A stretch of 64,000 bases of DNA from assembly GCA_037577475.1 (NCBI GenBank), contig CM075192.1, forward strand, positions 16,997,408 to 17,061,407, given 5' to 3'. Of this stretch, positions 37,881-51,700 are shown piece after piece. How positions within the stretch are numbered: position 1 is the stretch's first letter; each line of letters opens with the position of its first letter. The notes under the pieces were generated by a model. It searched no databases. It was not told the DNA's origin and saw only the letters and a list, made by a program, of their open reading frames with translations. This DNA comes from Chaunax sp. Z400. Taxonomy: Eukaryota; Chordata; Actinopteri; Lophiiformes; Chaunacidae. Made by a program: the position numbers and the translations under genes.

Positions 37881-39450
37881 ATGAGTATGGAAGATTATGA
37901 CTACCTGTTCAAAATAGTTCTCATAGGAAATGCTGGAGTTGGGAAGACATGTCTTGTCCGGCGCTTTACTCAGGTTTGTACAAGTATAAACTTATAATTT
38001 TGGAAATTATTATCATTATTAGTAGTAGTAGTAGTACCATGCAGCTTCCGTAGTTTCCGCCTCACAGGTTGGATGAGTACTTCGAGCCTGGCTCCACCAT
38101 GGACCAAAGCAAGCGGTGCTCAACAGAGTGTTGGGTCGGCACAGTGCATTCATTATGAATGATACATTCTTTATACAGACTGGCTTGTATAAGGTTTTTT
38201 TAAAATACATTTCTCTTCTGTGAAATAAGCCTATGGCCTGTGTCGACCCCGCCCCTCAAAGAACCAGAATCGAGAACCGTCAAGAGCCGTACCCAGAACC
38301 AGATTCAGAATTGTTAAAATCCAAACGATGCCCAACCTTAGTAGTAGTATGTGACTGAATTACAGATTAGACTTTTATTATATTTCTGTTTTTCTTTTAG
38401 GGCCTTTTCCCACCTGGACAAGGGGCTACTATTGGAGTAGATTTCATGATTAAAACGGTTGAAATCAACGGGGAGAAGGTCAAGGTACACACAGATGCAT
38501 TTGTTTTGTGTATGAAATCAAACGCTTTTATTTTTTTTTTTAAATAGATGGGATAGAAAATTGCTCATTTCAAATATTATGTTTTTTTCCAGCTGCAGAT
38601 ATGGGACACAGCTGGACAGGAGAGATTTCGCTCCATTACTCAGAGTTATTACCGTAGTGCCAATGCCCTCATTCTCACGTATGACATTACCTGTGAGGAC
38701 TCCTTCAGGTGCCTTCCAGAGTGGCTGAGGGAGATTGAGCAGTATGCCAACAACCAAGTGGTGACTATATTAGTCGGTAAGAAGCTTTCCTCTGCGCTTT
38801 CATAATTTATGGGCCTCTCTTGCCATCAGACTCATTGGGAGAGAGCTGTAAATATTCGTGTGCACCATATTTGACTGGAGCTGGCTTGCTTTTCCAAGCA
38901 CACTTAAATATGAGCATGATTCACCAAGCTGATATCAGAGGCGGCCTCTGGATAGATTTCTAAAGAACAAACCCATTTTTGCCAGACATCTTATTATGTG
39001 ATTTCTTGGAATCTTGGTCACTTCTCAGAGAAGGCATCATTTTGTCTCTGGATTAAATAACTCCCATGCTTGCCTGTGCTTCCATCCACCCCACATCTAT
39101 AATCCTCCACACCCACACAAGCACCACCGTTGAGATTGTGATGCAAGAAGCCACATTCTTCTTTGCTATGCTGACAGATGAATGCCATCTGTCTTACAGG
39201 TAATAAAATAGACCTGGCAGAGAAGAGAGAGGTTCACAGACAGAGGGCTGAAGACTTCGCTGAGGCTCAGAGCATGCTGTATCTGGAGACCTCCGCCAAA
39301 GAGTCTGACAATGTGGAGAAACTCTTCCTTGACCTGGCCTGTGAACTCATTCGAGAGGCCAAGCAGAACAAGCTGGATAACAATGACACTGCTCCAATGC
39401 CCGGTGAGGGTAAAACCATCAGTTATTTGAGCTGCTGCAGCATCAATTAG
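37881..39450 (+). CDS. rab30: Ras-related small GTPase Rab30, 4 coding exons
   Basis: Rab30 is a Golgi-resident GTPase needed for Golgi integrity and for autophagy of group A Streptococcus. Exons: 37881-37973, 38401-38484, 38593-38776, 39200-39450; 203 residues, the same length as human. All nucleotide-binding motifs are intact: P-loop GNAGVGKT (16-23), switch I GATIGVDF, WDTAGQE (63-69), GNKID (121-125) and ETSAK (150-154). The C-terminus SCCSIN carries the CC pair for geranylgeranylation. Identity to human is very high (MSMEDYD-LFKIVLIG, GLFPPGQGATIG, QERFRSITQSYYRSANALILTYDITCE); differences gather near the tail (AKQNKLDNNDTAPMPG). A 5' UTR intron is inferred from the acceptor just before the ATG. 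Confidence 0.96.
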
Positions 39451-41087
39451 TGAGAGCTTAGTCTTGTGGCTGGGGTAACTCAGTAGCCATTGACTGTAGA
39501 GGGCAGATGGCTGAGCACTAATTCCTCCATCCCTCTAACATGGCATAGCGCCACTTCTTAGTCATTTCTAGTGTCATGCCTTTTTTTAAGCTGTACAAGG
39601 AAGTTAGTCAACTTTCGCTTGGCCTTCCAGGAACATGCATATTAAGATTCTGCCATTATGGGGAACATTGTCCTTAATGGAACAGGATGTACAGTTGTCT
39701 TGGAATCGGAGTAGGGCTCCAATTTGTCCTCCTCATGGTGAAATGGCAGATTTTGTTTGGGCTTTATGATCCATTTTCATTCAAGATCAATCCTCACCAG
39801 CAGTATTACATAAGTATAGAGTTCTACCAGGTGTTTTGTTACAGATTTTAAAGAACCGACAAATGGCATGATCGTTGTCAGTAAATTGTAACAATATGTT
39901 TACATACAGTATGGATTCCAAGCCTGATCCAGTGGCTTGCTTACCCCAAAATCTGTTGCACAGTCATTCATTCTCCACCAAGTACACTGCTCTAAGAATC
40001 ACATACAGTTTTATTAACTTTCATAATCTGATTTCTGAGCAGTTATTTGCACCTGTCTATACATACTGTGAAATATTTGTTCTCATTGGAAGATTCTTAC
40101 TTGCTGCTAAAATATGTTTTTTTTTTTTTTGTCAGTAGATGCAACTTTGAAGCAGTATTCTGTGACTACCATTATTTTGTTAAGTTACTTGGAGTGCTTG
40201 CAATTAGTCGGTTGATGTAGTATGCAGCAGTTCGGAAGGCCTCTGATATTGTCATTAGTAGAAAACTAAAAAGTCTAATCAATTGACTTATTGACTTTTT
40301 TTTTTTTTTGCTGTCAGCTGCTTCTTTTTTCCAGAGACTGGAATATGTCTGCCTTTGTTGTTGCTGCCTAGCCATGAAATTGTATCACTTCTTATTTGTT
40401 TGAAGGGGTATGTTCATGTAGTTTCATAATATGACTTCTTATACTTTATATGCTTTTATTGTGAAGGTTTTTAATTATCTAGCATGTTTTGCCATAATTT
40501 GTAGCATCTAACTTTTATCTTTCACATATTTACCATAACTGTAATGTACTGTATTGCACAATGCCATATACTGCACACTTATTGTTATTGTAAGATTCTG
40601 TCATTTGTTGTACAGACTTGTAGTACATTGTTTTGGCACTTTGCTTTTATCACTTTTTATTTTCAGTAATCCTTTTATACAACTGGCCAGCTTTTTTTGT
40701 TGCTTTTTACGTTGGATTTAACGGCAGTTAATTATTGTTAATCATTTGCCTCTTTTTGTCAACACAGTATGAGAAATTCAAAGGAAAACACTATTGGGAT
40801 AATATGCTTCTTTATGTGTACAAAATAATCATTGAAAATACTCTGTATAACATTAAATAATCCCACTAAATGTCTTGTATGTGTCACATTGTTTATGGAT
40901 GATCATTGCACTGTTTACGTGAGTTAAAAAGTCGACTAAATTGGACACGGTTTTCTCAGACATGTTGGTTTTTTATGTTGAAATTTTTCATGGAAGTGAT
41001 AAGTCATTATTATGTAATCCTTGTGGAGTTTATGATCCTCATCAGTGTAAAAATTCTAAAGTTCAGTATTTCAGGTTTTTGAGAGAG

Positions 41088-41397
41088 TGCGAGTGAAAAT
41101 TATTGGCCCCCCTCCTGATTTCTTCTATTTTTGTGCATCTCTCTAAACTGTCAGATCTTCAAACTAAATTTAACAAAGGCAACCTAAGTAAACACAAAAT
41201 AAAAGTTTTAAATGTTAGTTTTATTTAATAAGGCAAAGGGTTGTCTAATATCTGAATCTTCAACTTGCATGTTGTGTCTACTCAGGTTGCCTTTATTTTA
41301 TGTTAAATTTTGTTTGAAGATTCAACCCAGTTTAGTATGAGATGCACACAAAAACAGAAGAAATCAGGAGAGTCCAATACTTTTTCACACCATTGTA
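41088..41397. mobile_element. palindromic MITE with long terminal inverted repeats
   Basis: The left end (gtgaaaattattggcccccc...) and right end are inverted copies of each other over about 115 bases, with scattered mismatches. Shared blocks are tattgg, tcctgatttcttct, tttttgtg-gcatctc, taaact, tcttcaaac-aaatttaac and aaggcaacct. The middle is AT-rich and non-coding. This is the structure of a non-autonomous DNA transposon. The superfamily and the target duplication are not clear. Confidence 0.7.
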
Positions 41398-41974
41398 TGG
41401 CTATATCTTGTAATTACAACTAACTCTAATTAAATAGTTTAAATTTTGAAATAATTTACAGGAAATATGAGTAGGTTATACTGTAACTTCTTTAAAAAAA
41501 ACAACAACTAATTTATAGAGGGTAGCAACTACTGATGATTTTAAACGCGTTAAGAAAAAAAAATCTTCAATGCATCTCAGCAGATGATCTCAACATAGAC
41601 AGTAGACTCCAGAGAAATTAGTAATGCTTCAAATAAATAAATAAATAAAAGTTTATTTTATTAACAATAATATGGAATTGACAATGATAATAATGAAGTC
41701 TAGTATGAATTAATGTCTGCCCTAAAGCCAACTTGACAAATTTAGCGCTGTCTCGCTGAGACTTCAATTATTTTAGGTAACGGGCTAGCTGTCCTTTCCA
41801 CCAAGCATACATGCAAGCCAAATGACTTGAGATGGACTGCTATGTTAAAAAAGCAAATTTTATTGCCTCCTTGGCGGAGATAATGAAAACTCCAAACATT
41901 AGTTCAAGTTGGTAACTGGGGAATAAACTCTAGTAGTTGCTTAGTTTACCTGAGACTGTTTAGAATCACACATA

Positions 41975-41989
41975 CCTGCCCTCTAGTGG
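41975..41989 (-). promoter_or_regulatory. candidate CTCF binding site (minus)
   Basis: Reverse complement CCACTAGAGGGCAGG matches 14 of 15 positions of the vertebrate CTCF core CCASYAGRKGGCRSY. Binding is inferred from the motif only. Confidence 0.4.
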
Positions 41990-42745
41990 TAATGATGAGG
42001 AACTACCAAAATCAAATTAGTCAAATTACCGTCAATACAGACAGGGCAGCATTCTTCCACTTCCTGTACAAGCTTTACAAAATAAAACTTCCAAAGAAGA
42101 CAGAGTTGAAGTTGGAGGACAAAATAACATTCGAATGGTAACTTTTATCGCCATTAACAAAATCATTACATGTTGTTTTCAGGCACCATACCAGCGCCGG
42201 ACCGTGACATAATCGCACAGTTACCATTTCCGGTATAGACTATCGTAATAATTTTCATATTGGGAACATGAAGAGGGAATAACACACCAAATACAACATA
42301 TTTACCCTTGAATCAGGCAAGCCATTGTTGCGACGAGCCCGTGACCTTGCAAAGAGTACATGTCTTATGCTCTGAGAGTTTGTCCTGAGCGTAACACCAA
42401 CGTGCACATGTAAAACTCAGACTTCCATCAACCCTTGCGAGCATGTTTACAGTAGGACCCATCTGCTGACTGCTAGCAGTAAGATTTAAGTGGAATGAAA
42501 GTTGTCAGAATATTGGAAAGAATTTGAAACTGGTGTTTCCTGTAGAACAGCGGGCTGCCTCTGCACTGCTGCTAAATTTAGGCTGGCAACACCTCTCTGG
42601 ATTTGCTGACAAGTTACTTTCTTGTACGGGACAGGTCTACCCAGTGAGACACAACGAGAGACAAAGCGACCTCGTTATCATGTGCTGAGAATCAGATTGT
42701 TGTGAGTTGAGGTTGACAGGAGCAGTGATCAAGGCTGCAGTTAGG

Positions 42746-45700
42746 ATGGAGGTTTTGGACAAAGCTGCAGCTGCCTGCATACTATCGTTGTGTCTGGGCT
42801 GTTTGCACGTGATCGCTTTTAAATCACAACTTTTCACCAGAATCGGTGGGTTACCTGACTCCACTGAGATCCCCATCAGCTATGAAACATTTTATTTTGA
42901 CCAGAAGGTGAGTTTAAAACCTTGCTATCCATATTTTGAACATTGAAAATGTTTAAAACATTTTTTTTTGTGATGGTTTCTTCCTCTTTCACTTTGTCTA
43001 TCACTTCCCTTTTAAATGTTAGATTTGTACCCTAAGATTTTAATATGTTGGCGCAGAAGAGTTAAAATAAAATAAATAAAAGTCTTTTCCATATTTGGCC
43101 TGAAAAAATCTCTTGTCATATAAAATAATAGGCTACAGTAAGTATGATCAGATGACAATATGATGTTTAAAAGCATGAAGCGATGGTTTCTGAAAATACA
43201 TTGTGATACCGATATGTGATGATTACTTTCTAATTATAATTTGCTCACCTTTTTATCTACCGCGACATTATTTGCCTTCACTGTTTGCTATTTACTCATA
43301 TTTGAACCACATACTCTTTCTTAAATTTTCCTTGCACTTAATTCTGTAGAAGTTGTTAATGGTTTGTGCAGACAATAGGTGTTTCCCTCTTGCTTCCTGT
43401 AGTGAAGAGAAAACCATCACAACTGGCTTTGCTCCTGCCAAAGTAACTATCCCTCCTGGCTCCCTGCCTAAAAAGGTCTCCAAGGGCCCAGTGAACATGA
43501 AACACTTTGCCTCTGGGCTGTTCAAGAGATTTTCATTCAGCCTTTACTTTTTCCATTTACAGATTTCATGTTGAGCGCATGTGATGGCATTCAACGCAGC
43601 TTCATATTTTGTTAGACGTGAACCTGACTCATACTGTCACAAGATGTTTGTAGCTTATTGCTCTCCTATTTCTGCAGTGTTGTGAAAAGTAAACTTAACC
43701 ATGTTACTCACATTTAAAGAATGATATTTATTTTATATATTATATATTATATATATTATATTATATTATATATATTTAGTCTAAATTGAAATAGTTGTTT
43801 TGTTATGTTCTTAAGTAATTTAGCAACTTTAAGGCTGCATGAAGTTTAAAACGGTGAGAGGAGGTAATTCTTTACCTTTATCATTTTCTAATGAATCAAC
43901 TGTTTTGGTTCAACTATTGTACTCTACTCACACTTCCCAGTCTATAAGTCTTGACGTCACTCTCTCTCTCTATGCACCCTTAAGCTTCAAACTCTACACT
44001 GTAAAATGTAAGATTGAATTTCATTAGAAATGCTGACTTGACCTAACTCAATATTTATCAGCTTGTTAATAAAACTCATTTTGTTTTAGTTACTTGTACT
44101 TTGGCATGAAGAAAACGGTCAAACTCAGTTTACTTGAGTTTTATTCATGTAAACAAACCAAGTACTGGGAACTTTTGCTTTTTTCAGTACTTAGTTACAT
44201 CCCACAATGTAACAAGTACATTACTCTTGTACTTAAGTACCCCACAAATTAGAGCTACTTTACTTGAATAGCCTGTTTTCTGTTCATACCACTTTCTACT
44301 TGTACTCCACTACTTTTCATGGGAAACAGCCTTTTTGTTATATGAGAAAAGTTGGATAAATGTTACTTTTGCTTTGTAAAACTCTACTCGGGTATAAGGT
44401 ATTCTACTCAGCTTCTAAAATCTTTAATCACATTCAGATCGGTCACATGAAATGCTCTTAACAGTCGTGGCAATAGCGCACACCAGTATAGATTCACATA
44501 CAGTATACCTTTTGTTCTGCAGCTGTCCTATTCAATGTTGGGTAGCTGACCTTTTTTTGCCATTATTAAAATAAATGTGCGATGACATTTGAAACAACCA
44601 CTGTGGTTTTGCACAATGGGTGAATAGATACTGTAGCGTGTTGGGTATAGGTGGGTGGAGGTTCCCAGCATACCTTGAGACAATGTGTTTGACGCCATAA
44701 GCCCAAGTAACCTGTGTTTAAATGTGCTCTGAATAATTATCAGTTAAGCAGTAATTACTCCTTTAGGAATATTTCTTTAGAAAAGGTGAGTTATATAACA
44801 CCATTACATCGTGAGTTTAGTCTTTCATACGGTTAGAGACGTCCTGCCTGGTGATGTAAGAGTGTGATAAAATAAAGAAGTGTGATGTATTGTAATAAGC
44901 ACTCCTGAGCAAAAAGCTAATTCATGCAATAAGAAATTTCAGCATGCTACAATACTTTTTAGGATATTGGTAGTTTAGGTTATCACACTAACAGTAAGCA
45001 AGCTAATTTAGGTGTTACACACAAAATAAAGACTTTGGTTTAAGTATTGCACACTCAGAATCTGAAGTTTACTTTTCTTAATTTATCTAAGGCAACGAGT
45101 TTGCATAATGTTTTTAAGTAACTCAACTTATCAGATTTTACAGTGTATTGAACCTTTAATATCTATCCCCTGCTAAACTTGGAAGATTTGCAAGAACTTT
45201 CCAAAATCTGATTGTAGACCATTGAGAAAAGACAATCAAGTATGTAAAAAATAAATACAAACATTTAATTCTTTTGAGACACTACAATTTGTATTTGTAT
45301 TGTCAGACTCAAATGTGATAAATTTGTTGTGTTTTCTTGTATTACATTATAGTAAATTAAATATCGTTGTGTTTTGGACTATTGGTCAGACAAAACAAGA
45401 CATCCTATTGTGTCACTCGATGCTCAAGGATATTTTGAAGAGTATTTTTCTTTATTTTCAGATGATTTAAAGACCAAATTGATCAATCAATAAAATATTC
45501 AGTGGACTAATCAAAAATGAAACTAACTATTATTTGCAGTCCTCAGTATGATATTCACATGCTGTTAAAAGTGTGTTTATGCTGAACAGAATTGGATCGG
45601 AGACAATGCTCCACACCTGGTCCCAACCCACGGCATCCTGCCTAATTAGCAAGGCTAACAAGATGATGAAGACCATTTCCTTCCCCCTGATGTGCATTGT

Positions 45701-48700
45701 CTTATCTGATGAGTTTATCTTCGGTGGTGATGGGAGAGTCAACATTTATGCTACTCATCAACAAGTATGACAAATAAAATCCCTGTTATCCACTTCTCAG
45801 TATGAGTGGCACGTCTGCCATTTTTTACGAATCATCAACTATGCAGCCCTTTTCTGTACTCTCTGGAGGATAAGCCGCTGGGAGGAGAGCCCTGAATGAT
45901 CTAGCAGTTGTCCAGAGGAAATCCTCTTGACTGTGTTTTGCCTCCAGACAATGAATGGAAGTGTCCTTTAGCATCCTCCAAATGAACTGTTGTAGTTTAC
46001 TGGAGCTTGTGCTTTGGTTGTTTCCCCCGTGGCTCCATTTGCTGGACTGCAACATAACAGATGTAGTATTTTTTCTTGTAGAACAGTCGGAGTACTGGTT
46101 CAGTAGTTATGCAGTGTGTGAATTGAATTTTAATTGAAAAAAAAAAACTGCTCAAGGGCTTCCTGCAGTAACCACAAGGTGGCACTACATATAAGGGTGT
46201 GGATTAGTTATGACACCAGTCTCATATCAGGCTTGGGTTGTGCATACAGAGTGTGTGCACGTGATAAATCCTCATAAGGGCTCCTTTTGACAGAGTAATT
46301 TATGTATTTAATCTTATGTATATTCATTCTTTAGTTTTGACTACGATCATAGGGTATAGGATTCTTTTGTGTTTTACATTGCAAAAAAAAAAGTTTGGAT
46401 TTCGAGAGCTGGAGAATTTTAAGACATCCACAATTTTTTAGAATCCTGGTATGAATGAAAAATAACTAATAACACAAGATCTAACCAGTTATTTTACTTT
46501 TAGTAGGACATGAAGGAAACTAGATGCTTTTTCCCCCCAAAGTCCTAACACCACTCTTTAGATGGCCGATACCACTGAAACCTATTTTGTCCCTGAAATG
46601 GACTTTTCCTTTAAACTGTCCCTTGGTCCCCTCACACTTAAAAGCACTGCCAAGCGCAAAGGAATCAAGGCTTGAATGAACACATTGAGGCCCCAGAATC
46701 TTTTTGCTGTCACTGGGTCATAAAATTGCTGCCTCCTTTGTAGCCGCTAAAGAGAGAAGTGAGAGAGGAGGGGGGAAAAAAAACGAAACAAAAACATTTT
46801 GTATTAAATGTTAGGGCTGTTTCAAGGGTTTGGACAATCGGAGGCCTCGTGAGGTTGTTTTCTCTGCAAAGTTGTGGTTTGCTCCTGCTTTTGTTTAATA
46901 AAGATCACAGGGAATATAGATAAAAAGGGAAGATGCTCCGGAATCTCAAAGGTTTGATGAGAGGATCAGAGCTCATCTAAAGTGGAGCTAATGTGACATC
47001 CCTTAAACGGGCTCTAACGATTTGTAATAGAAATTATAGCTTATTACCCCAGAATCCAACCTGGAGATTTTCACTTCCCACCATCAATGGCACAGCGGCA
47101 GGTATCTGTCTTGTTATCATCAGTTCATTATTTCCACATTAGGTTTCTGTATCAACAAGACTGACAGAGCTTATTTATCAACTTTACATGTTGCACCTTT
47201 AAGTAAGTTTCTGGCACAGATGCACACTTCACTAAGAGCGATTCTGATGTTTGTGAACAGTTTGCATATCTGAACATATTGAAGATATGTGTATATATAA
47301 TTTTTGTTGCATCCTTTGCTTGTTACAGATTGATCATTTTGGATTCCTAGAGGATGGCACCTTCAAACAGAGATACCTTGTTTCTGACAAACACTGGCAC
47401 CAGCCTGGAGGACCCATTTTATTCTACACTGGCAATGAAGGCGACATCACCTGGTTCTGCAACAACACTGTAAATAACCCATCTGTCAAATTGTGTTTAA
47501 ACTTCACATGATCCTCACTCTAATTCAACACTCGTCATTGTTTTCTCTGCAGGGCTTCGTGTGGGAAATTGCAGAGGAGTTGGGCGCCATGCTGATTTTT
47601 GCAGAACATCGTTACTATGGAGATTCCCTGCCATTTGGACAATACTCTTACAGTGTATGTGAAGATGGACTGTTGCATTTAGAATATATCCAAGTTTGAT
47701 TAAAATCTGTCAAAGCATGTTAAAACGTAGGGGGTCTCTAAATAAAACCAAAAACAAAAGACCTAAGACCTATGATCTTGCGCGAGAAATTTGCAGAGAT
47801 GAGGTAATGTTTTCAAGTTTTAGTCACATTATGTTTAGTCACATTTGCCATCATCCTCACTCTGATCCTCTGCTGGGAGATGTAGGGACAGGTGATCAAA
47901 TGAAACGCAGTGTTTCACGCCTTGAATAAAATGACAGATTTCTCTTGGTTTGAACACTGCTGGAAACATTTGGGTTAGTGTAAGTAAGAGGATAGTATTT
48001 GATATCTAAAGGTGTAGAATATTTGCCAAAATAAATTTCACTCTCAGGGCCAATAAATTAAGTGCCTTGTGAATTTCCAGTCCATTCTTAATTTTACAAT
48101 AATTCTTGTCATTTGGCTTGCAGGACAGCAAACGCAGGAACTACCTGACCTCAGAGCAGGCCCTGGCAGATTTTGCAGTGCTAATTCAAAACCTGAAGAC
48201 CACTTTACCTGGAGCTCAGCACAGCCCCGTTATCGCTGTCGGGGGGTCCTATGGAGGGATGCTCTCTGCCTGGTTCAGGATGAAATACCCTAACATAGTT
48301 GTTGGGTAAGATATTATTGTGTCGTTGTGGGGACCTTTAGGTTGGATTTCTCCAAAGATCTACAATATCAGGCACCTTTGTATTTTTGTGATCTGTGATC
48401 ACTTCACTCCAGAGGCGACTGAAGACATGAATGAGGAAACTATCTAATATCTGAGGTTCAGCATGATTTGCACAGAGTGCTTGTTCAGCTATTGCTTCAG
48501 CTTTTCCAGTCTGAAAATAAGTATAATAAACATGAGATGCCAACAGGGTGAATTTGTGGGATCTCTTTAACACTCTTGCTTTGGACTCTTGTTCAGGCAC
48601 AGCAGAAATACGAGACATTAGATAGGCAACCAAAGTTTGAATCAGCAATCTATTTACTTCTGTACTGCCTGTGTCATCCTGATGTTTCCACATACTTGAC

Positions 48701-51700
48701 TCAAGATAAATGATGTGCAGCTTTTGTCATTTTCAGGAAAAAGTTGATACGGTATACATATACTCTTTGGTTTTCTTTCTCTGTGTGTTTTCAGAGCTCT
48801 GGCATCCTCTGCACCAATTTGGCAGTTCACTGGTATAGTGCAATGCGGAGACTTCTACAAAATTGTAACACAGGACTTTGCCAAAAGTGGGCACAACTGT
48901 GATACAAACATCAGAAAGTCGTGGAAGGCTATTAAAAATGTCTCTTCCACTGGTAAGTCTTACTTCCAGTCAGATGGGCTGATTTGCTCTCATCTGTCAT
49001 ATTGTCAGAAATCTGACTTCATTGAATTATTCAGAATAATAAATGAGGCATCTATAATATTACTCATAAGGAAGATTAGATTTGAAGCATTTCTACATGT
49101 TGGTTCATATGCTTAATATGTGAGTTTGATTAACTGTCTACCAAAGCCTGAAACCAGACAGCTGTTACTATTGGATGTGCTGTATAGAGTAATGTATGGA
49201 GCCACTCCTCTGATGACAGATCGTAAGGCAGAATATGTGGATCCATAAAATATACATAACCTGCCTCGCTTAGAATGTCGCACTTCTTTAATCTTCTGCT
49301 TTGATCTGAATAAGAAAATGTACCTTTACAGGATCCCCTGGTACCCTATCTGTTATCACGGTTCCAAACTGTTGAAATAAGCTTTATTGAACTGAGTGGT
49401 CCTTTTTTATTCCTATCACACCATCAGTGGTGATAATGCACCAAAAGAATAGTGGATTCTGATAAGACATCGCCTCAAAAGGATTTGTACGCTATAATCG
49501 TTATTAAATCATTTGAATGCTTTATAGAACAGGTACTGTAAAAGTTATTGATAAGGACATTTTTCAGTGTAAGTTTTTTTTTTTTATAGCATTGATGGTT
49601 TTATGTTACTGAAGGGGGAACAACCCATATTACTGAAGTAGGCTACAGCTAGTATGAGTGTTATGGAGCCTATGATGTCATAAGTATGGTAATAGTGTTT
49701 TGTGTAATTTACTTTCATTACCAGAAAGATGAGACAGACGTTCGGTACTCCAGGTTTAATAAGTTGAATTAAATCAATTGTCAGTAGATGACTTTTGGTG
49801 TGGCCAGCAGCACGGTACTTTTGATTTCTATTCTAATTTCAAACTAAAATAGACACGTGTCATGCCAGAGGATGACTGTCTAAAACTTAGCAACACAAAA
49901 CATGTTCTTCATAATGGCTTGTAACAGGTTAGTTAGGCATTAAAAACAACGAATTAAGTTTGTTCCTTCACTAGAATGAAGTTTGAACGCACAATTAATT
50001 CACAATAGAATTTTTATTTTATTATTATATGGGAGCTATAGTTCTTAAATGCTAACAAAATTGTTTTCTTTGTTAAAATGTCCCAGTAGTGTAGTAGATA
50101 TAGTAGCAGACATGCATGTTAACATGGGCAGCTCACTTCACATGAAAAATGACTAAAATAATCTTTTTTGTCGCTGTCTTTTGATAAGCCTCTGGTCTTC
50201 GGTGGCTGTCGGATGAATTCAGTTTGTGCTCCCCTCTCAAGAACAAAAATGACGCTGCGTTTTTCAAGCGCTGGCTTCAGGAGACTTGGGTGAATCTGGC
50301 GATGGTGGACTACCCCTATGAAGCAAATTTTCTTCAGCCTCTTCCTCGCTGGCCGATCCAGGTACATGCAGCCACGAGTAAAATACTGTATCTAAAAACT
50401 AGTTTTTATAAAGATATATATAAGTATTGGTGTGACCGTGTCTGTTTTTTTGCATGGACAAAAAAAAAAAATGAAGTCCTAGTTAAACTTTAAATGTTTA
50501 TTGTCAAAGGTTTCCACTTACACGCAACTTTACAATTTATTTGGTTTAGCACCTGATTTGGCCTGATAGCCACTTAATCGACATGAATGCATGACTCAGT
50601 TGATTGTGCTACAAAGTGTTTGTTGTGGTCTTCCAGGCTTTTGTTTACAACAGCTGTCAATTAACTTCATTAATATTCATAAGGGGCTTGTTTCTATTTG
50701 ATTTGTAAGTATTCTTTAGACAAGCAGCAACAAGTAAGCCACCATTCTTTTCTTTTCTTGTTTTTTCTTTTCTTTTCTTTGTTTCTTTTCTTTGCCTCTT
50801 TTCTTTTTTTTTAGTTTCTTCCCTTCTTGTATCAGTGCTGCATTCATTTGCACACTCCATCAGATCTGTCAAGTGTTCTTCTTTGGACGCTCAGGACATT
50901 TGCTCATAGCAGCTCATGAGGCAGCTCACCACTCTCATTTGAATGAGACTGAAGTGAACACTCCACCAGAACCTTGATGTGGAAATAAAATTGCACTACT
51001 TACCAAAACTGCAATCATTTAATGTGGCTAATGCAAATAATGCTTTTAAAAGTCCTCCTTCACTGTTGTCAACGTTACAAAACTTCCTTTATTTTTATGT
51101 ATAAGTGCTTGTGACAGTACAGCGGCTGTTTTGCGAAGGCTGATTGACTTGGGTGCAGTGTATTCTATCAGTCACCCTGGCACATCACGTGCATAAACCA
51201 AGCTCTGCTATTGACCCCTAACTCTTTGTTAGGTGCCTCAACACCCCTCCAAGTGCCCCACACATCAGTCTCTTCATTAAACTTTTACTAGTGTGATACA
51301 TTTTTGATTCTTTATTTGTTTATCATGGAACCACTGAATAGATCCCGGAGCACCATGTAGGCTGAAATGAGTACTAAATTATCATTTTGTGTTTTTTTGG
51401 CTTCTTGCCTTTAATGTATGCGACCCCTATGGGTGGGTTTAAGCGGTTTAGGCAGTGGGTGCAAAGAGGAGCTTTTTTAATGACAAAGCTAATGTGATTA
51501 TCTGAGTGAGTGTGAGAACGGGGTATTGAAGGTTTAGAGGAGGGAAATCTGTTGGCAGAGATGAATGCATAAGCCTAATCCTATCTGAAAAGTAAGGAGA
51601 AGATGCTTTGGAGCAATTGCAGTGCTTTTTGTTCATGGTATAAATCGTTGGTTGGACATGTCTGTGGCCCTCCTCATCCATCGACCACCAACTCCTCCCC

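Larger units (their letters stand above)
39451..42700. other. rab30 3' UTR and rab30-prcp intergenic DNA
   Basis: Long AT-rich 3' UTR-like sequence after the rab30 stop, with T runs near 40119-40130 and 40299-40309. A palindromic transposon sits at 41088-41397, an AAAT repeat near 41630-41648 and a CTCF-like motif at 41975-41989. I see no further gene. The 3' end of rab30 is not fixed. Confidence 0.45.
42908..47328 (+). other. prcp intron 1 (4.4 kb)
   Basis: No nested gene is recognised. It contains an AT microsatellite at about 43733-43778. A block at about 44085-44420 is rich in 'tacttgtactccactac' words that recur in many fish genomes, probably a degraded interspersed repeat. A CTCF-like motif lies at 46172-46186 and an A tract at 46137-46147. 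Confidence 0.45.

Noticed and set aside
48337..48693. 118-codon minus-strand frame in prcp intron 4
   Set aside because: No domain and no splice or promoter evidence.
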